A DNA stretch of 64,000 nt, taken from positions 1 through 64,000 of the forward strand of contig LWCA01000060.1 in assembly GCA_001642005.1 (NCBI GenBank), written 5' to 3'. Below, piece by piece: positions 17,148 to 31,600 of this stretch (position 1 is its first letter; each line of letters begins with the position of its first letter). Under the pieces are notes generated by a model. It was not told where the DNA came from. It did not search any database and worked only from the letters and a program-made list of their open reading frames with translations. Source of the DNA: Intoshia linei (taxonomy: Eukaryota > Orthonectida > Rhopaluridae). Made by a program: the position numbers and the translations under genes.

Positions 17148-18960
17148 ATGACTACTATATTTGCTGGAATGGATGCTGAAATTTATCAAAAGTTGATGGA
17201 CTTGTCTGCAAAGGGTATGTATGTAAAATACAGTAATCTAACACATTTAGGAAATTTTGACGTAACTACTATAGGAGATAAACTATCTAATAGAATTATG
17301 GCCCTACCAAAAGCATTAGCATTGGAAATGTTAGATATGGCATCTCAAGAGATTGAAACTACAAACGTAGATAAAATTTCATTTTTAATGGGAGTTATTA
17401 TGGCTTTTGAAACAAAGCATAAAGATACAAAAGATGTCAAGTCTGACGCGGACTTGAAGGAAGAGACAAACGGCAATACTGAACAAATTGAAACAGAGTA
17501 TGATAAAATTGACTTTTCTAAAAGAGTAGGTTACGATGCTGACAGAATTCAGGTATTTAAATTAAATAAATGTGTGTAAACATGACATAGGCTTTCTTAA
17601 ACATTACTGGATATTCGCTTGAGATTACACCTGGCCAACGAAGATATGGACCACCCCCAGATTGGCAAGGTGAAGATCCACCTCAAAAAAACGAAGTAAT
17701 TTTTTGTTGATTCAGTGGATAATTTGTTTTAGATATTTTGTGGCGGGTTACCCAAAAATTACTACGAAGACGCACTTGTACCAGCATTTTCTAGATTCGG
17801 AAAAATTTTCGAATTGAGAGTCATGATGGACCCACAAAATAATGTTGGAAAAGGATTTTGTTTTGTGACATATTGCGAATCGGCTAATGCTGACAGGGTT
17901 ATAAAAGAGTTAAATAACAGTGAATTGATACCCGGGAAAAAGGTTAATGTCGATAGGCCGGATTGTAACACTCGACTGTTTTTGGGAAACATTCCCCGAA
18001 GTGTAACAAAAGAAAAAATTAAAGCTGATTTGTCATCTCAAGTTGAAGGCATTGATGACGTTTTAATTTATGCAGATGCAAAGGATCCCACAAAGAAAAA
18101 AAATCGTGGGTTTTGCTTTGTTGATTTTAAAACTCACAAATTGGCTACTGTTGCTAAGAGAAAACTTAGTTTTGGTGGGCTTACCCTTTGGAATTGCAGC
18201 GTTGTTGTGAATTGGGCTGATAAACAAGAAGAATACGAGGATAAAGAATGTGAAAAAGTTAAAGTAGCTTTTATCAAAAATATTGCCCCCGGGACAGAAA
18301 AAGAAGACATTGAATCAGTGTTTGGTGTTTATGGTAAAATTGAAAATATTCGATTTACTAAAGATTATTGTTTTGTTCATTTCGAAGATCGAAGCGAAAT
18401 GATGAAGGCCATCGAAAATTTAAATGGAAAGGTTGTTGTAATTTAAAATGCATATAATCAAATTTTAGACCATTAAGGAAAGTGTAGTGGAGGTTACTGT
18501 TGCCAACCCTTATAACGCTGAAAAGGCTAAACAAAAGTAAATATAATGTTTTTTGTTTTTAAATACAAAATTTTAGACGAATGTCTCGAGAAAAGGAAAT
18601 TCGAAATGCAAACGGTAGATTTGAAAATTATGACTACAATTATAGTAACCAATACGACAATAATCATTCAGCATACGATTTCCATCGTCAAGACTACTCC
18701 ATGGATTCAGTAATATATTTTTAAAACATAATCAACCTCTTTAGTATTCCAGACCACAAAGACCTTCATTTGGTCGTGGTGTAATGGGACATGCAAGACA
18801 AAGAGCACCGGCTCCACACTATAATAGAAGAACAAGTGGAGGTCCTCCTCTTTTGAGAGGTTACCAAGGTTCTACACCAAATAAACGTAGAATGACGATG
18901 AACCCTCAACAGTATAACCCCGGTAGTTATAACAATTGGAATAATGATGCGCAATACTAA
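17148..18960 (+). CDS. hnRNP Q/R-type RNA-binding protein (SYNCRIP family)
   Basis: Homologue of SYNCRIP/hnRNP R and Drosophila Syp, which bind mRNA in nuclear and cytoplasmic RNPs and act in mRNA transport, stability and translation. Exons 17148-17552, 17591-17695, 17733-18431, 18469-18536, 18577-18709 and 18745-18960 give 541 aa. Order: the N-terminal acidic NURR-type region (to about residue 100); a linker with GQRRYGPPPDW, a signature of the family; three RRMs (IFCGGLP with GKGFCFVTY; LFLGNIP with NRGFCFVDF; VAFIKNI with DYCFVHF); then a short Arg/Gly/Tyr-rich tail. The tail is much shorter than the vertebrate RGG box. An upstream in-frame ATG at 17088 adds 20 unconserved residues, so I prefer 17148. 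An AATAAA lies about 55 bases after the stop. Confidence 0.93.
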
Positions 18961-19703
18961 ATTGCATTTTTTGAGATTTTTTATGTAAATTTTATTTTAT
19001 TTCGTAGAATCCAAAAAATAAACGTTAATTTTAATTTTTAAAACAATTTTTAGTTTTTCATATCCTCAAATTTTTTGTTAATGAGACCAGAACCATTAAT
19101 GCGCTAGTTTAGATATAGCTTTAGGAATCATCGATTTCTGAATGGATTGTGCTTGCCATATGGTAATTTCATACAATATGACAGTACTTTGCCATAAAAT
19201 TTTTCAATCCCATTCATTTTCTTTTCCTGTTGTTTTCTATTTCTTTTTAAATAAATTTTTATTTTCAGTCATTTCTTTTTATATTATCAAAATTCTGGAT
19301 ACTTTTTTGCTGTAATTTGTATTATTTTGGTAATTTTATTAAATTTATACTACAAAAATTTTATATAAATCTTTGTCCTGGCAATATTTAATCAATATTT
19401 GCTTAATTTTATCATAGAGTGGTCAAGATTCAAGGCAAGGTGGAAAAATGAATTAATTGTCATTCTAAATAAAATATTATTTATCAATTCAGTTTGTAAA
19501 TTGAATATTGGGTAGAGTTCGATGTTAATCGATTTATTGTAACGGGTATAACCCAACCAATTATTTTTCGGTGTTCCACAGGTTTAACGAAAAATTATAA
19601 AATATCCTTAGAAATTAATAAAATCTTTAATTAATTGAATATATACTATTATGTAAATTTTGACTGTCGTTATCTACCGGTCTTATGGAAATGATCCGAT
19701 GAT

Positions 19704-20225
19704 CAGGCATTTTTAACTTTTTTTAGCTGTGGACCTCTAAAATAATATTAATAAAAACCAGTGGAGCCCAAAAATTTTTATAATAATCATAATTTTTAAT
19801 GAATCATTACATTTGGAGAACGAATTATGGTCAAGACATGGAGTACTCTATTGTTTCAAGATGATTAACCTTTAACCCGTCAATGTTCCCATAATGGAAC
19901 ATGTTTTTTAGGTATTGTTTACATTATTTTATTAGATGAATAAAAAGTCTATTATTTATCATTCCTGTAAAATATTAATTTTTTATCCCTTGGTTGATGT
20001 TTCATAGAATATTGACTGATTTTTTGTTTCATTTGAAATTTAAAGCTTTTTTTATGATTAGAAACTTGGCTTGGGGTCATATATTATAATTAAATAAAAT
20101 TGATGCTCCTCAAAATAGAACAATGTAGGTTTCCCAATAAGTTTTTACAAATGTAAGTAATTTAATATCAAAGAATTTACTTTTGTGCGTTTTATATTAG
20201 TATTTCTAAGCTTTTTTATAAGTTA
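19704..20225 (-). mobile_element. Truncated hAT MITE copy in intergenic DNA
   Basis: Begins CAGGCATTTTTAACTTTTTT and follows the sequence of the MITE at 9032-9723 in reverse orientation until about 20225, where similarity stops before the other terminus. No target duplication can be shown. The rest of 18961-21226 holds short copies of a dispersed motif (aaaagggtaatttgtggtttt, about 20530 and 20645) but no gene. Confidence 0.7.
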
Positions 20226-21226
20226 TGAGATTCGATGTCTATTGGTATATTACCATAAAAGTTGGAAACAATCTAATGTAGACTAGCTTGCCTATTATTT
20301 ACTAAAAATTTTAGAAAATGAAAAACAAAAAGAATCAATTTATGAGTCTTTCATCCATATATTTATTGGAAATGTGTTCAATGCAAATTTTTTTAGAAAT
20401 TTTTAAATGGACCTTCAGATTTTTTTGACCGTGAACGTGTGACTTTGTTAAATTGAAATATTTTGTGTTTTAACTGCATATAGTTGTATCAACTAATTTT
20501 TTTAAAATTCTAGGACTATTTTCATTTTATAAAAAAGGGTAATCTGTGGTTTTGAGCATGAGCGTTTATGATAATGTTAATGATTTTTTCAACGCGTTCC
20601 AGAATTTATGATTTATAAAAATTTCGGGTTGATTTATTTTTAAAAAAAAGGGTAAATTGTGGTTTTAACCATTAATGTCTCAAATTTAGAAAATAAAAAA
20701 TAGTATCAACAATGTTGATTCAACATCCCCAACCAAAAACTTAATTAGAAAATGGATTAACTAAATTCTACGACTGTCAATTTTTTAATTATATTGTTAC
20801 ATTCTATTTTATACAAGTACAGGATTACGTTATTTTACACCGAGAATGCAATGATTCGTGAAATTTAAATTATAGATCAAAAACGAACACGCTTTATCAA
20901 CATAATTTTTTTAAATTTCCTATGTTGGTATGTATAGATTTTAATAATATTTTCAATTATCTTTCAAAGAATTTTAGTAACTTCAAAAATAAGAAATTGA
21001 ATATGAAACACAAAAGTCTATCAACAAAACTCGGTTCAGCGTTACCTCCCTAACATTGTGAAATCGTTTTTTGACTTTTGCCTGCCAATAACGTTTCATA
21101 TATATTTTTAATATTTTATTTAGTGTAGTTATCAATACTTTGCAAAATCTTGTAAATGCAACATTAAAGATAAAAAATAGATATAAGTTTATAAAATGTT
21201 ACATGATTAATTACATACATTTCAAA

Positions 21227-22521
21227 TCATAATTTCATGACAAAAATAGTTTCAGACGGATAAAATTCTGCTTCAAATAAAGTTTTATCAAGGATTGTAG
21301 TTAAATCACGTTTTGGTAAATTCGCACAAATTGAAAAGTCTGTAGAATTGTATCCAATTTCATTAAGGTACATAACAATAGCCTAATAAATATAATAAAT
21401 AACTAAAAAAAATCTCCTTACTTCGATTCTAGAATCTGAAGGAACATTAAGTATTTCAGTTTTTCTATTGGGAAAACGGATAGATATTTTTGATTGTTCT
21501 AATTGAATAATAAATCCAATTAAAATTAAAATACCTTTATTAACCCCAAGTAAATTACGCCAAGATTGTACAACAGGTTTAGAATCACCGGAACAAGCAC
21601 TCATAGAACTTTCAGCAATACTGGATGAATCACACGCATCAACATCATCATTTTTTTGAGATTTTAAGGATTCCTCAATAGCCATTCTTAATTGATCTGC
21701 TTCAGACAATTCACTTACGTCCCTCTGAAACCAAAATATAAAAATTAATAAAAAATAACCAATGATCCCAAAACATCAATATTACTGCTTCCATATTCTT
21801 TGCAATTGTACATGAACGAAATGCATTCATTGATAAACGATGCCTCAGATATATTTTCAAATTTATGAATTTGTTGGCCTGAAATAAATTATAAACGCCA
21901 CAAAACTAAACCTGTTCGCGGATCTATAAAAACAACAAATGGGTATTTATCTACACGGTATAGTCTAACAAATGCGGATGCTATATTACTGCCATATACC
22001 ACCTGCAAAGTAATGAAAAAATGAAATTTATACATACCTGCCAAAAAATGAAATTTTTTTTGACGAAATCATGAATAGCCCTATTTTTCCAGATATCTCT
22101 ATTTATTGTTTGGCAAACGAATTCGGCTGAATTGTAGATACTCACAAGTAACCATTTATTGGCTTTGAGAGCCAATTTTTTAGCCTAATATATATAAAAT
22201 ATTAAACCATTAAATTTATACTGATTCAAAGCTTCCTTGATATATAATATCTTTTGGAGGCTCAAACAATTTGCTAAAAACATCCGATTGACTGCTTTGG
22301 TTCCGATCTTGCGAAAAGTTTGAAGAAAGTTGGTTATTTAAAAATCTATCTGAATTTTGAAATGGTTCGTTTATTGGACCCTCGGTCATATCTCTGACAT
22401 GATCTATTCATGTTGTAAAATAAAAAATGGCTTACGATAAAATTCATCCGGATTAATCATTTTATCAGTAATGTGAGGTATGGGGCGTCGAATTTTATCC
22501 TCTTTATCATCGTCTCTTGAC
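21227..22521 (-). CDS. UBXN7: UBX domain protein 7 (p97/VCP adaptor), 5' end unresolved
   Basis: UBXN7 links ubiquitylated substrates and cullin-RING ligases to the p97/VCP segregase. Reading the minus strand, exons give a UAS (thioredoxin-like) domain with KLFEPPKDIIYQGSFESAKK, NKWLLVSIYNSAEFVCQTIN and RDIW...NFIFWQ (22300-22040), then YPFVVFIDPRTG. A ubiquitin-interacting motif EADQLRMAIEESLKS follows near 21690, and a C-terminal UBX domain ends GYNSTDFSICANLP...FYPSETIFVMKL. These are the UBXN7 domains in the usual order. The first resolved exon starts at 22521 behind a TTTTTAG acceptor. No start codon or UBA domain could be joined in the 124 bp separating it from the JADE stop codon, so the UBA domain seems absent or the leader comes from elsewhere. 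Confidence 0.88.
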
Positions 22522-22644
22522 CTAAAAAGTTATACATTTCAAAAGAAAGCGCAACATTTTACATTTTTTTCAATTTTACGATACAAACAAGTAACTTTAT
22601 TTACAACTATGGATATTTTTACATTTAATGCAATACATGTACTA

Positions 22645-25600
22645 CTAACGTCTATTTATCATATTGTGTATTAACTTTTTTTTGTGACGATAACGCTTGA
22701 ATGCTAAATCCGCATTTTTATCAATTTGATTTAATGGTGGACAGTTTCTAAAAATGTTTGATCTTTTTCTTTTTAAAATAAGTTCAGAATCAGAGGGAAC
22801 AGGGTCAAATTCAACCTCAATATTGAAACAATCTTTTTTCCTATTATACAATTCTAAGCATTGACGTTTGATTCGAACGGGTGTATTTTTGTTTGATAAT
22901 GTGGTTTGGAGGGTTTCAGTTATTTCTATTTTTGTATACACAATTTCCGCATGAGTTTGTGCAATAGCAGTGCACAATTTTTCTCTTTTTTTCATCATAT
23001 AACACAAATTTCGTGCCTAAATCTTTATTATTTTGTTAAATTTAAATTACCTTTTCCAAATCACGTCGAAATGAAAATACTCTTTTTAATTGCTCCAAAA
23101 GAGATTTTTCTTCCATTTTTTTAACCTCGCTTTCATTCATTTGGGGAGCAATTAGTGGATTGCAATTTAACTAAATTGATCATAAATATTTTTAAAACTT
23201 AAATAATTATAGCCCATTCTCGAAGACTAAGGTCACCAACTTGGGATAGTGAATTGTATGATACAACCCTCAATGATTATCATTTTCTGGTTGTGCCGTT
23301 CCAAGGATCTAGATTCTAAGACAAGGGTGCACAACCTTTCCATCAATTTGCCGCACTAAGTTTAAATCAAATCAAATTTTGAATTTGAGGGCCGCATGCG
23401 GCCCGCGAGCCCCACCACTGATCTAGATATCCACATAGTGTTAAGATTTACATTTATATAACTACTTTTACCTGGTCAATAATATTAAACAACATACTAA
23501 TCAAAGTTAAAATTTTAAATAAACCGTTCGCTTTAATTTCCAATAACTAAATAATGGTTCAGAAATATCGTTGGCTACTTTAAACTGTTTCGATAAAACA
23601 TTTTCGTTCATATCCAAATAAAATTTGTTGTAAATTTTAAATTTTCTAAATAGTTTAATAAAATAAAAAAAATTTCAAGATACATAAATAAGCAGAAAAA
23701 TTGAATAAATAAAAAAATAATTTTGTATCAACAAAATAATATGGACAAGTTTCATTACGTGTAACCACTTTTATTTTATTTTGTCGGCGAAATAAGTAAT
23801 GTTAACAAGGAAATATTAATGTAATCATCAAACCACGATCACCAACCATTCAAATTGGATATTCGTGAAATTATCAAAGAAACATACACATTCACTAATC
23901 ACTAATTGATAATTACAATTTCAATATTTCGTAAAATGTAAAATAAATACAAAAGCAGATGTTTAAAATTTAAACATCAAGCTGAGTAGTGTGGAAGTAA
24001 AATTTTTTACTTTAATATAATTTCTGATACAACAATAAAGTAGTCCATAATTATAATCAAGGCTGCTAGTTTTTCTGGTACCAGAAATATATTTATCTTA
24101 TTGATAATTTTGATATGAAATATAAATAACATTTTTCCAGGGTCTGAAACAACACATTTCCCTCTTTTAATAAATATGGATCCAAGTAAACTATATTATA
24201 GTTCAAATCAGAAACTCCTATTCGAAAATGTTAAAATTGAAAATAACTTCTCTAAATTTGAACCTAATGGTTCAAAATTTAAAGCATCTTCTGCCTTGCG
24301 AATGATCAAACTGTTAACTTCTCTAATATATACAATAATTTAGAGAACCCACTCAATTAACCTAATATACATTCAGAGTGCAGTTAACTTCCAGATAATA
24401 TCGGTGAAGAATGAAAGATATACAAAGCTAAATAAAAGACTTGACTAGAAAAGATGGAGAAAATGAATGGTATGATGTTAAAGAACGTCAAAAAGATTTT
24501 CCTTTCATAAAGGATACAAAAATTATTTTTAATCGATCCAATATTACTATAGAATAATCGTTTAGACTTCTTTATACAAATGTTATTGCTGATATTATTG
24601 TGAACTCAAACATAAAAATTGAAGCGATTTCTAAAAATTTTAGCAAAAAAAGAGATGCAAAACCCACCAATAAAGTAGACATTGATGCTTTTATAGGTAT
24701 TCTCTTTATTGACAGAAGTTTAAGAGGATCACGAACAAATTTTAAAGATATTTTGTCAAATGATAGCTGCGGTATAGAAATTTTTAAAAATTAGAAATGT
24801 TCTGCATACACAAGATTCTTGTTCCTATCAAGATGTATTAGATTTGATAATATACACACTAGAGAAAAACGTAGAAAGTTTGATAAACTTGCTGCAATAA
24901 GAAAAGATTTTAAATATTTTGTTGAAAATTTCAGAAATGAAACCTGGAAAGAATGTCACCTTCAATGAAACAATGATAGCTTTCGGAAGCAGGTGTAACT
25001 TTAAAATGTACTTAGTAAAATTTACAATTTATTTAATGAACCCATAACTCATATATTCTTTACAAATTCACCAAAATTTCAAAGACAATTACAGTATAAA
25101 ATGCATTTGCTACAATATCTTACAAGTAACAAAAATAACAAACTTTTAATAAAAATCATATTTTTTAGGTTCAAAAAATAATCTAAATACTTTAATTCAA
25201 TCATCTCCTATAATTCAAAACGATATACTACATTGTATCAGAAAAATACCCAAAAAAAAGGAATTGTGCCCTTCGCATGACCAAAAATATCCGCAAGAAT
25301 ACATATTAACATTAACATAATTATAGGATCAAAAAACATGAAACAACATGTAATAGACATAGAATCCGCCCTATCTCGTATAAAAAAATCCGGACTCACA
25401 ATTAACCCTGAAAAATGCCATATTGGAGTAAAATCCATAAAGCTACTTGGAAAATCATATCAAGAGATGGTATAAAACAAGACCCATCTAAAATCACCAC
25501 AATAACTCAAATGCCACCTCCAAATAACAGAAAAGTCGTACAACGATTTTTAGGAGTCATGAACTATCACAGAGACTGCATAAAAAACTTCTCCAAAATT

Positions 25601-28600
25601 ACAACTCCTATCACAACACTATTAAAAAAACGAACACCTTTTCATTGGAGTCAGGAATGCCAACAATCGTACGTCGTCACAGTACAGCAATAACCTGGGC
25701 ATCACAACACTTCAAACGCTATCTACTTGGTAAACATTACCCAGTGTACACGGATCATAAACCCCTTATCTATATAATGAATTCAAAAAATCTCACAAAG
25801 AGACATTTCAAATATACTCAAATCCTCCAAGACTATGATATCACAACTAAATATAACCGCCGACATGTTGTCTAGGATTCCTCAAATGAACCATATCTAC
25901 TCATCTAATGATATATTTAATCTTAAACAAGCACAAAACGACGACAAAGACTGCAAAAAAATTTATAAAAAAATAAATAAACCAGATACAATCACTCCAG
26001 TCAACACATTATTGCCATACATCAAACAATTAATAATTAAAGATGACAGAATATATTATAAACAACCTAATACATTACGAACCATAGTATCCCAAAGCAA
26101 AACTACAGAAATAATAAAATTCTTCCACAATGAGAAAATTTACAACCACCCAGGTATATACAAAACTCTAGAAAATATTAAAAATATTATTTTTAGACAA
26201 AAATGTCAAATCAGTACTGGTGCAGTAGAAAGACTCAATAGAACTCTGAGAGACAAAATCAGAACTAACTGCAATGAAGACAACGATAATTGGGACGAAT
26301 TTTTACCCCTATTTTTATTATCAATCCGAAATTCTATTTCTCATAAAACAGGATATAGTCCATCTCAAATATTATACAATAAATCACTAACCATGCCTAT
26401 CCACAATGTACAAAACAAACAAAAAATATTAATATACAACATAACAAAAACAAATATGAAAAAAAATTATGATCACCTTGCCCTTAAAAAACAAAATGAT
26501 CATGCTGCACAATTTACACCAAATTTCCCACGCCTAACAAAAAATTAAACTACCTATAAACGTAAATAAAGCAAACAAATTAACAAACCCTCACATTTTC
26601 ATCAGTATAATTTGTCTTAGGTGGGGTCCAGTAATGATTAAATCATCACAATAAACTTACTACAACATATAATAACCTTATTAACGAATCAAGACAATAT
26701 CAATTTAATTGTAACCCGTAATTAATATTAAACTTTAAACAAAGACCTTGGTCTACGACATCACTACAAAAACTGTTTCCAATTGTTTTATAAAAACAAA
26801 ACTATTCTTAAATTACACTACAAATTCTAGCGATGATTTATATGAAAATACTATACCTGAAGAAGAAATAATTTTAGCTCAATATTTAGATGAACTAAGC
26901 TCGTACAATTACGACGTTATTGATATATCTGGTTTAAAAGAATTTGAAAAAATCAATGATACTAACTTGAAAGATGAAATGAAAGAATTTTTAATAGAAA
27001 ACAGTAACGAAGAGTAAAATATAGATAATACCGAATTTTCAGAAGAAATAACTTATTCACAATATTCAAAGTATTTAATTTTACTTGAAGAAATTAAAAT
27101 TTGTCCTAATGCTGTAAATGATATTTATTCTATTGAAACAAAGATTCACATTCAAATCGCTAATAAAAAAAAACAAACTAAAATATGGGAATATTTTAGC
27201 AAGATAGAAAAATAATATAAATTAATTAGATATTGTAATATAATAAAGATTTAAACAGTTCATTAATTTCGATTAAACTTTAATATTTTATTTAATATCA
27301 TATAAGGCTTTTTTTTACAAATTAAAATTAAATGAATTTTTCAAATTTGACATTGTATCCCATATATACAACTTTATAGTCTTTCATTCAACCAATAATA
27401 ACAAAAAAATTAATTCCGTTAAGTAAAGTGTTAATATAGAAAAAATTCCACTATAACAGAATTGATCAATTTTGAAAAATCAAAAATTCCGTTAGTATAG
27501 ACTTAGACTGTATATACAAGTGCATTGTTTTTATCATTAGAGTGATCAATGCTAAGTTCAAAAGGGTCAACTATTTAGCCAATTAAATATACAATTTAGT
27601 ATTAATTTAAATTTAGCCTCATGTACAATAGAAGCAATGACCACCGAGAAGAGGTGTTCTGATTGTGTCCCAATTCTTAAAGACCGTTATTCACAACTCC
27701 CAGTTGTGGAAGCTTTTATTATGTTGATTATACAACGTCAAGTCTATTAAAACTTATGATCTTTGACACGATAGGTTGATAATATTTATGTATTTCTATA
27801 TTTTGTATATTTAGATTTTTGATGTATTTAACCAAGTTTTAAATGAAAGAAAACTTTGAAAATATTTCACAACTCTCCATGACACTTATGCCGTGTCCAC
27901 AATGTAGCAGTTTTCTTAATAAATTCTACTCGACGTTCAAAGGCTGACCTTTATTTAACACACTACCTGTATTAGAAAACTTCATTAAATCTTTGGAAAA
28001 AGAAAGAGTGCCAAAAAAAATCATGTACATTAAGTAATATCGAAACAAATTCATTGCAACACTTCTAAATATTAATAATCCATCCAAATACACGGGCATT
28101 GCTTTCGACGGTATTATACTATTATATATCTATATCGGCGGATAATACTAAGGCAAAATTTGGTGGAAAAACCAAGCTGAAGATAACAATGTCTTATATA
28201 GACTAAACAATTTCGTTGGTTTCAATATAATCGCCACCGGATGCAATGCACATATTTTAAATAATGCTATAAAGAATGCTCTGAAATGATACCTGTCGAC
28301 TTAAAAACAATTATTATAAAAATTTATTTTTATTTTCATGGCTACACCTCCAAAACCACCACATTAAAAAAGATATGCACTAACATTGGAATAGAATACA
28401 AAACGTTATTAGGATATAGTTCAACTAGATGGATAGAGCTAGTTCCTTATATTGATCGTATATTATACATGTCCAAACCATTAAAAAAATATTTTGATGT
28501 AAATAATACTTCCACAAAACTAAAAAATTTTTTAACAATAAATATTCATTGTTTTGGATAATATTTTTAAACAACACGGCAGATATAATACAGAAATCAC

Positions 28601-31600
28601 GTATGAAAGTTGAGGGAGATGAGGTTTTTTATTTATTATTTTTATATTAGCAAAGCAAGCACAACTAACGAAAAAATCTCAAATACTAACAAAGAATGAA
28701 ATATTTCAGTTCATAGACGAAGCCCTTCCGATCCAGCTACTTTCGTTAGAAAATCTATAACTATTATTGGGAAATATTGTTATTCCAAATTTTTTACTAT
28801 TATTAATTTAGGCATTACAGTGCATTACAATGTGCTGAGCTAGTTAGTTTAGCTGCAAGTGACGTCGTTATTCATAATGATGAGATAGAACATCAATCCT
28901 TTTTATATTACAATCCTTTGCAATAATGGTAAAATTCGACTAAACTATTTATAAAGTGAAGATCCAATTAATTATTGATACACAATTGGTATTTTTAAGT
29001 ATTTATTAATTTGTACTGAATATATGTCATCACTAGACCCATTCATAGAGCATAATGACTAGGTTACGCAAGATTTTGATTATGCTCTTAAAGAAGTTTG
29101 CATCATTGTTCCCAGTAACCCTGGGGTTCCGTGAAATATAAATGGTATATTTTTGAAATTTATTTATTTTGAAAAACTTTAAATTGAAAAGTTTCTAAAT
29201 TAATACAACCAAAAATCATATTTTGATATGCTTTTTTAATTAAGATAAATACGATCGGTCAACTTAATTAAAATACTTTTTGTGTTTATTTTAAATTATC
29301 TTTTTTAAAATTTAAAAATATTTATTCTATTCCAGTTTGTCTGATTTCCTATAATTTAATTCTGCATTTTAATATATTCAGTACTTATTTTGATCAAAAC
29401 AAGTCATAAAATGGATTAATGTTATATTAGTGGTTGTTATCGTTAGGTATTATAGGAAAGATCCAAATTATAATCTTACTTGCATTAACAGCAATTAAGT
29501 ATAAGAAACGGGCAAAGCTGCTGTCGGCAGAAGAACTTCGTGTATGTCTCTCAAAAACACATCCAAGAATTAAAAACCTCGGTAAAAAATATCAGGTCCA
29601 AATTTCTCATTGAGAAGAAAAAATAAATTTCTTTATTAAAAAATTTATGTTTTCAATATTAGACTCGTAATTTTTTAATTAAAAATTGAATTGCTTTATA
29701 TATGCGACATGCAAAAAACATTTTTTGATCATGCTTTTAGGTGCCGCGATTTTTTGAAATTTCATAAGGGTTCCGCGGAATAAAAAAAGTTGAGAAACAC
29801 TGTATATGAGAAACATATGAAGGAAATTATTTTTTAGAAATAAATTGATATGTTGTCTATTTTTTGTTTAAAGTTCTTTCTTTCGGATACAAGCAGAAAC
29901 TGCTTATATTCAAATTTTATTTAGTTAAAAATTTCACTAAAAATTTGTATTTCAGGGGTCTGCTAATAATCGATAAAAGACAGTAGTCATAAATAGTTTC
30001 TTATTTGAAAAGAGAAGAATTTAATTTATCGACTAAAATGTAATTCTTAAATAAAAAAGTGACATTTCATCAATGAATGAAAAATATCACCCCTCACAAA
30101 GAAGTTGGGTTATTGAAACAAAATTATAATTGCATAATTACACAATGTTCCCAGTTATTGCGTAAAATGTTTTATTTATACATTGAATCATCGATTTGTC
30201 TATAAAAAATACAATTTTGAATTCTCTTGAACTAATTGAACCAAAAAAATTTCAGTGGTTTCATTTATATCAACCATCTGGGCAACAAAATTTTAAAAAT
30301 CAAAGTTGGAGCGTCTTTTGTACCAAAATAAAATTGAAATAATTTGTAAATAATAAAAAAATTACTTTTGTTCTTGAATGAGTTTCATTTCAGAAAATGA
30401 AAACTTTTCATTGGCATTTTGATTTTTTTTCCGATAAATGATGGAGTGTTTAACACAAAAAATCTCAAGAGATGTTGTTTCGTGAATGTTAGACATGTAA
30501 CAATTACATGAAACGGCACATGGTATGTGAAATTTAGTACGACAGTGAGAATGAGAACAGGTTACGCATTCACCTTTTTTTGAACCACAAATCACACATG
30601 GGATAGTAGCAACTTTATTACAAATTGATTTTAAATTTAAAAGAGATTCAACTCGTTCAGTGTTTCCTATACCGATATCGGGTGTCCATAATGCGCATAT
30701 TACATGCGCCCATATGTTTGATTTACGATTAGATTTAAAGGCGTATTTAAATTTTAACTGTTCATTAGTGTGATTGCAAATTACGCATGTAGGTTTGAGT
30801 CCATAAGTACATGGTTTACAGAGCCAATTTCCTTTAGGTATTTGAGATATTCCATAACAATATTGATGAACACACATGTCGCATAGGTCACAGAAAACAA
30901 TTTCATTGACATCATTTGAATATGGAGAAAGACACACTGAACAAACTACATCAATATCATATTCAATTCCAAGTTCTTTGATATTTTTGATACGTTCTGT
31001 AATTTTTGAGTGACATTCGTCTTCCAATTTTTCCATCATTTTTTCAAAAAAATCTATGGATATTTTTTTAGGTAAATGCAAATTAAATTCCTTTAACCAG
31101 ACATTATCGTGTTCATCGCAATTGTATCGACTGGATTTTGATTTTGGTATTTTTACTAATGTGTATTTGTTTTGTTCGGATAAAAGATTTTCATTGGTAG
31201 TTATGTAGTGTTTAGGTAAAGATAGTCGTCTTTTAGATGACATTTCGTTTTTATTTCTATAATAACAATTAAAATTTATTATTGATATGAATATAAATAT
31301 TACAAATATCAATGAAACTAGGTTCCAGGTTAAGTAAAAAATAAAATATACCCAATTTTGACATCAGGATGCTTACAATACCCAGTTGGTACTTGGACAC
31401 CTTTAATTTGCCATTCCACCTTCCATACGTCTCCAATTGCGAAATATTCTTCTTCGTTCAAGTTGACTCGGTCCGGTAGTGTCATTTGTGAAATGTAAGA
31501 TTTCTCATACAACTCGGCTGTTTTTCTCATAACACTGGGAGGACAATCATTGCGTTTCTTTTTTTCAGGTACTTTTTCCTCAAAATTTGTGATTTTCACC

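Noticed and set aside
22480-22674. 64-codon plus-strand frame between UBXN7 and JADE
   Set aside because: Overlaps the UBXN7 exon in antisense. Serine-rich low complexity with no homology.
25300-26560. Possible intact retroelement
   Set aside because: Frame breaks and loss of the integrase core, gag, protease and LTRs show it is a dead fragment.
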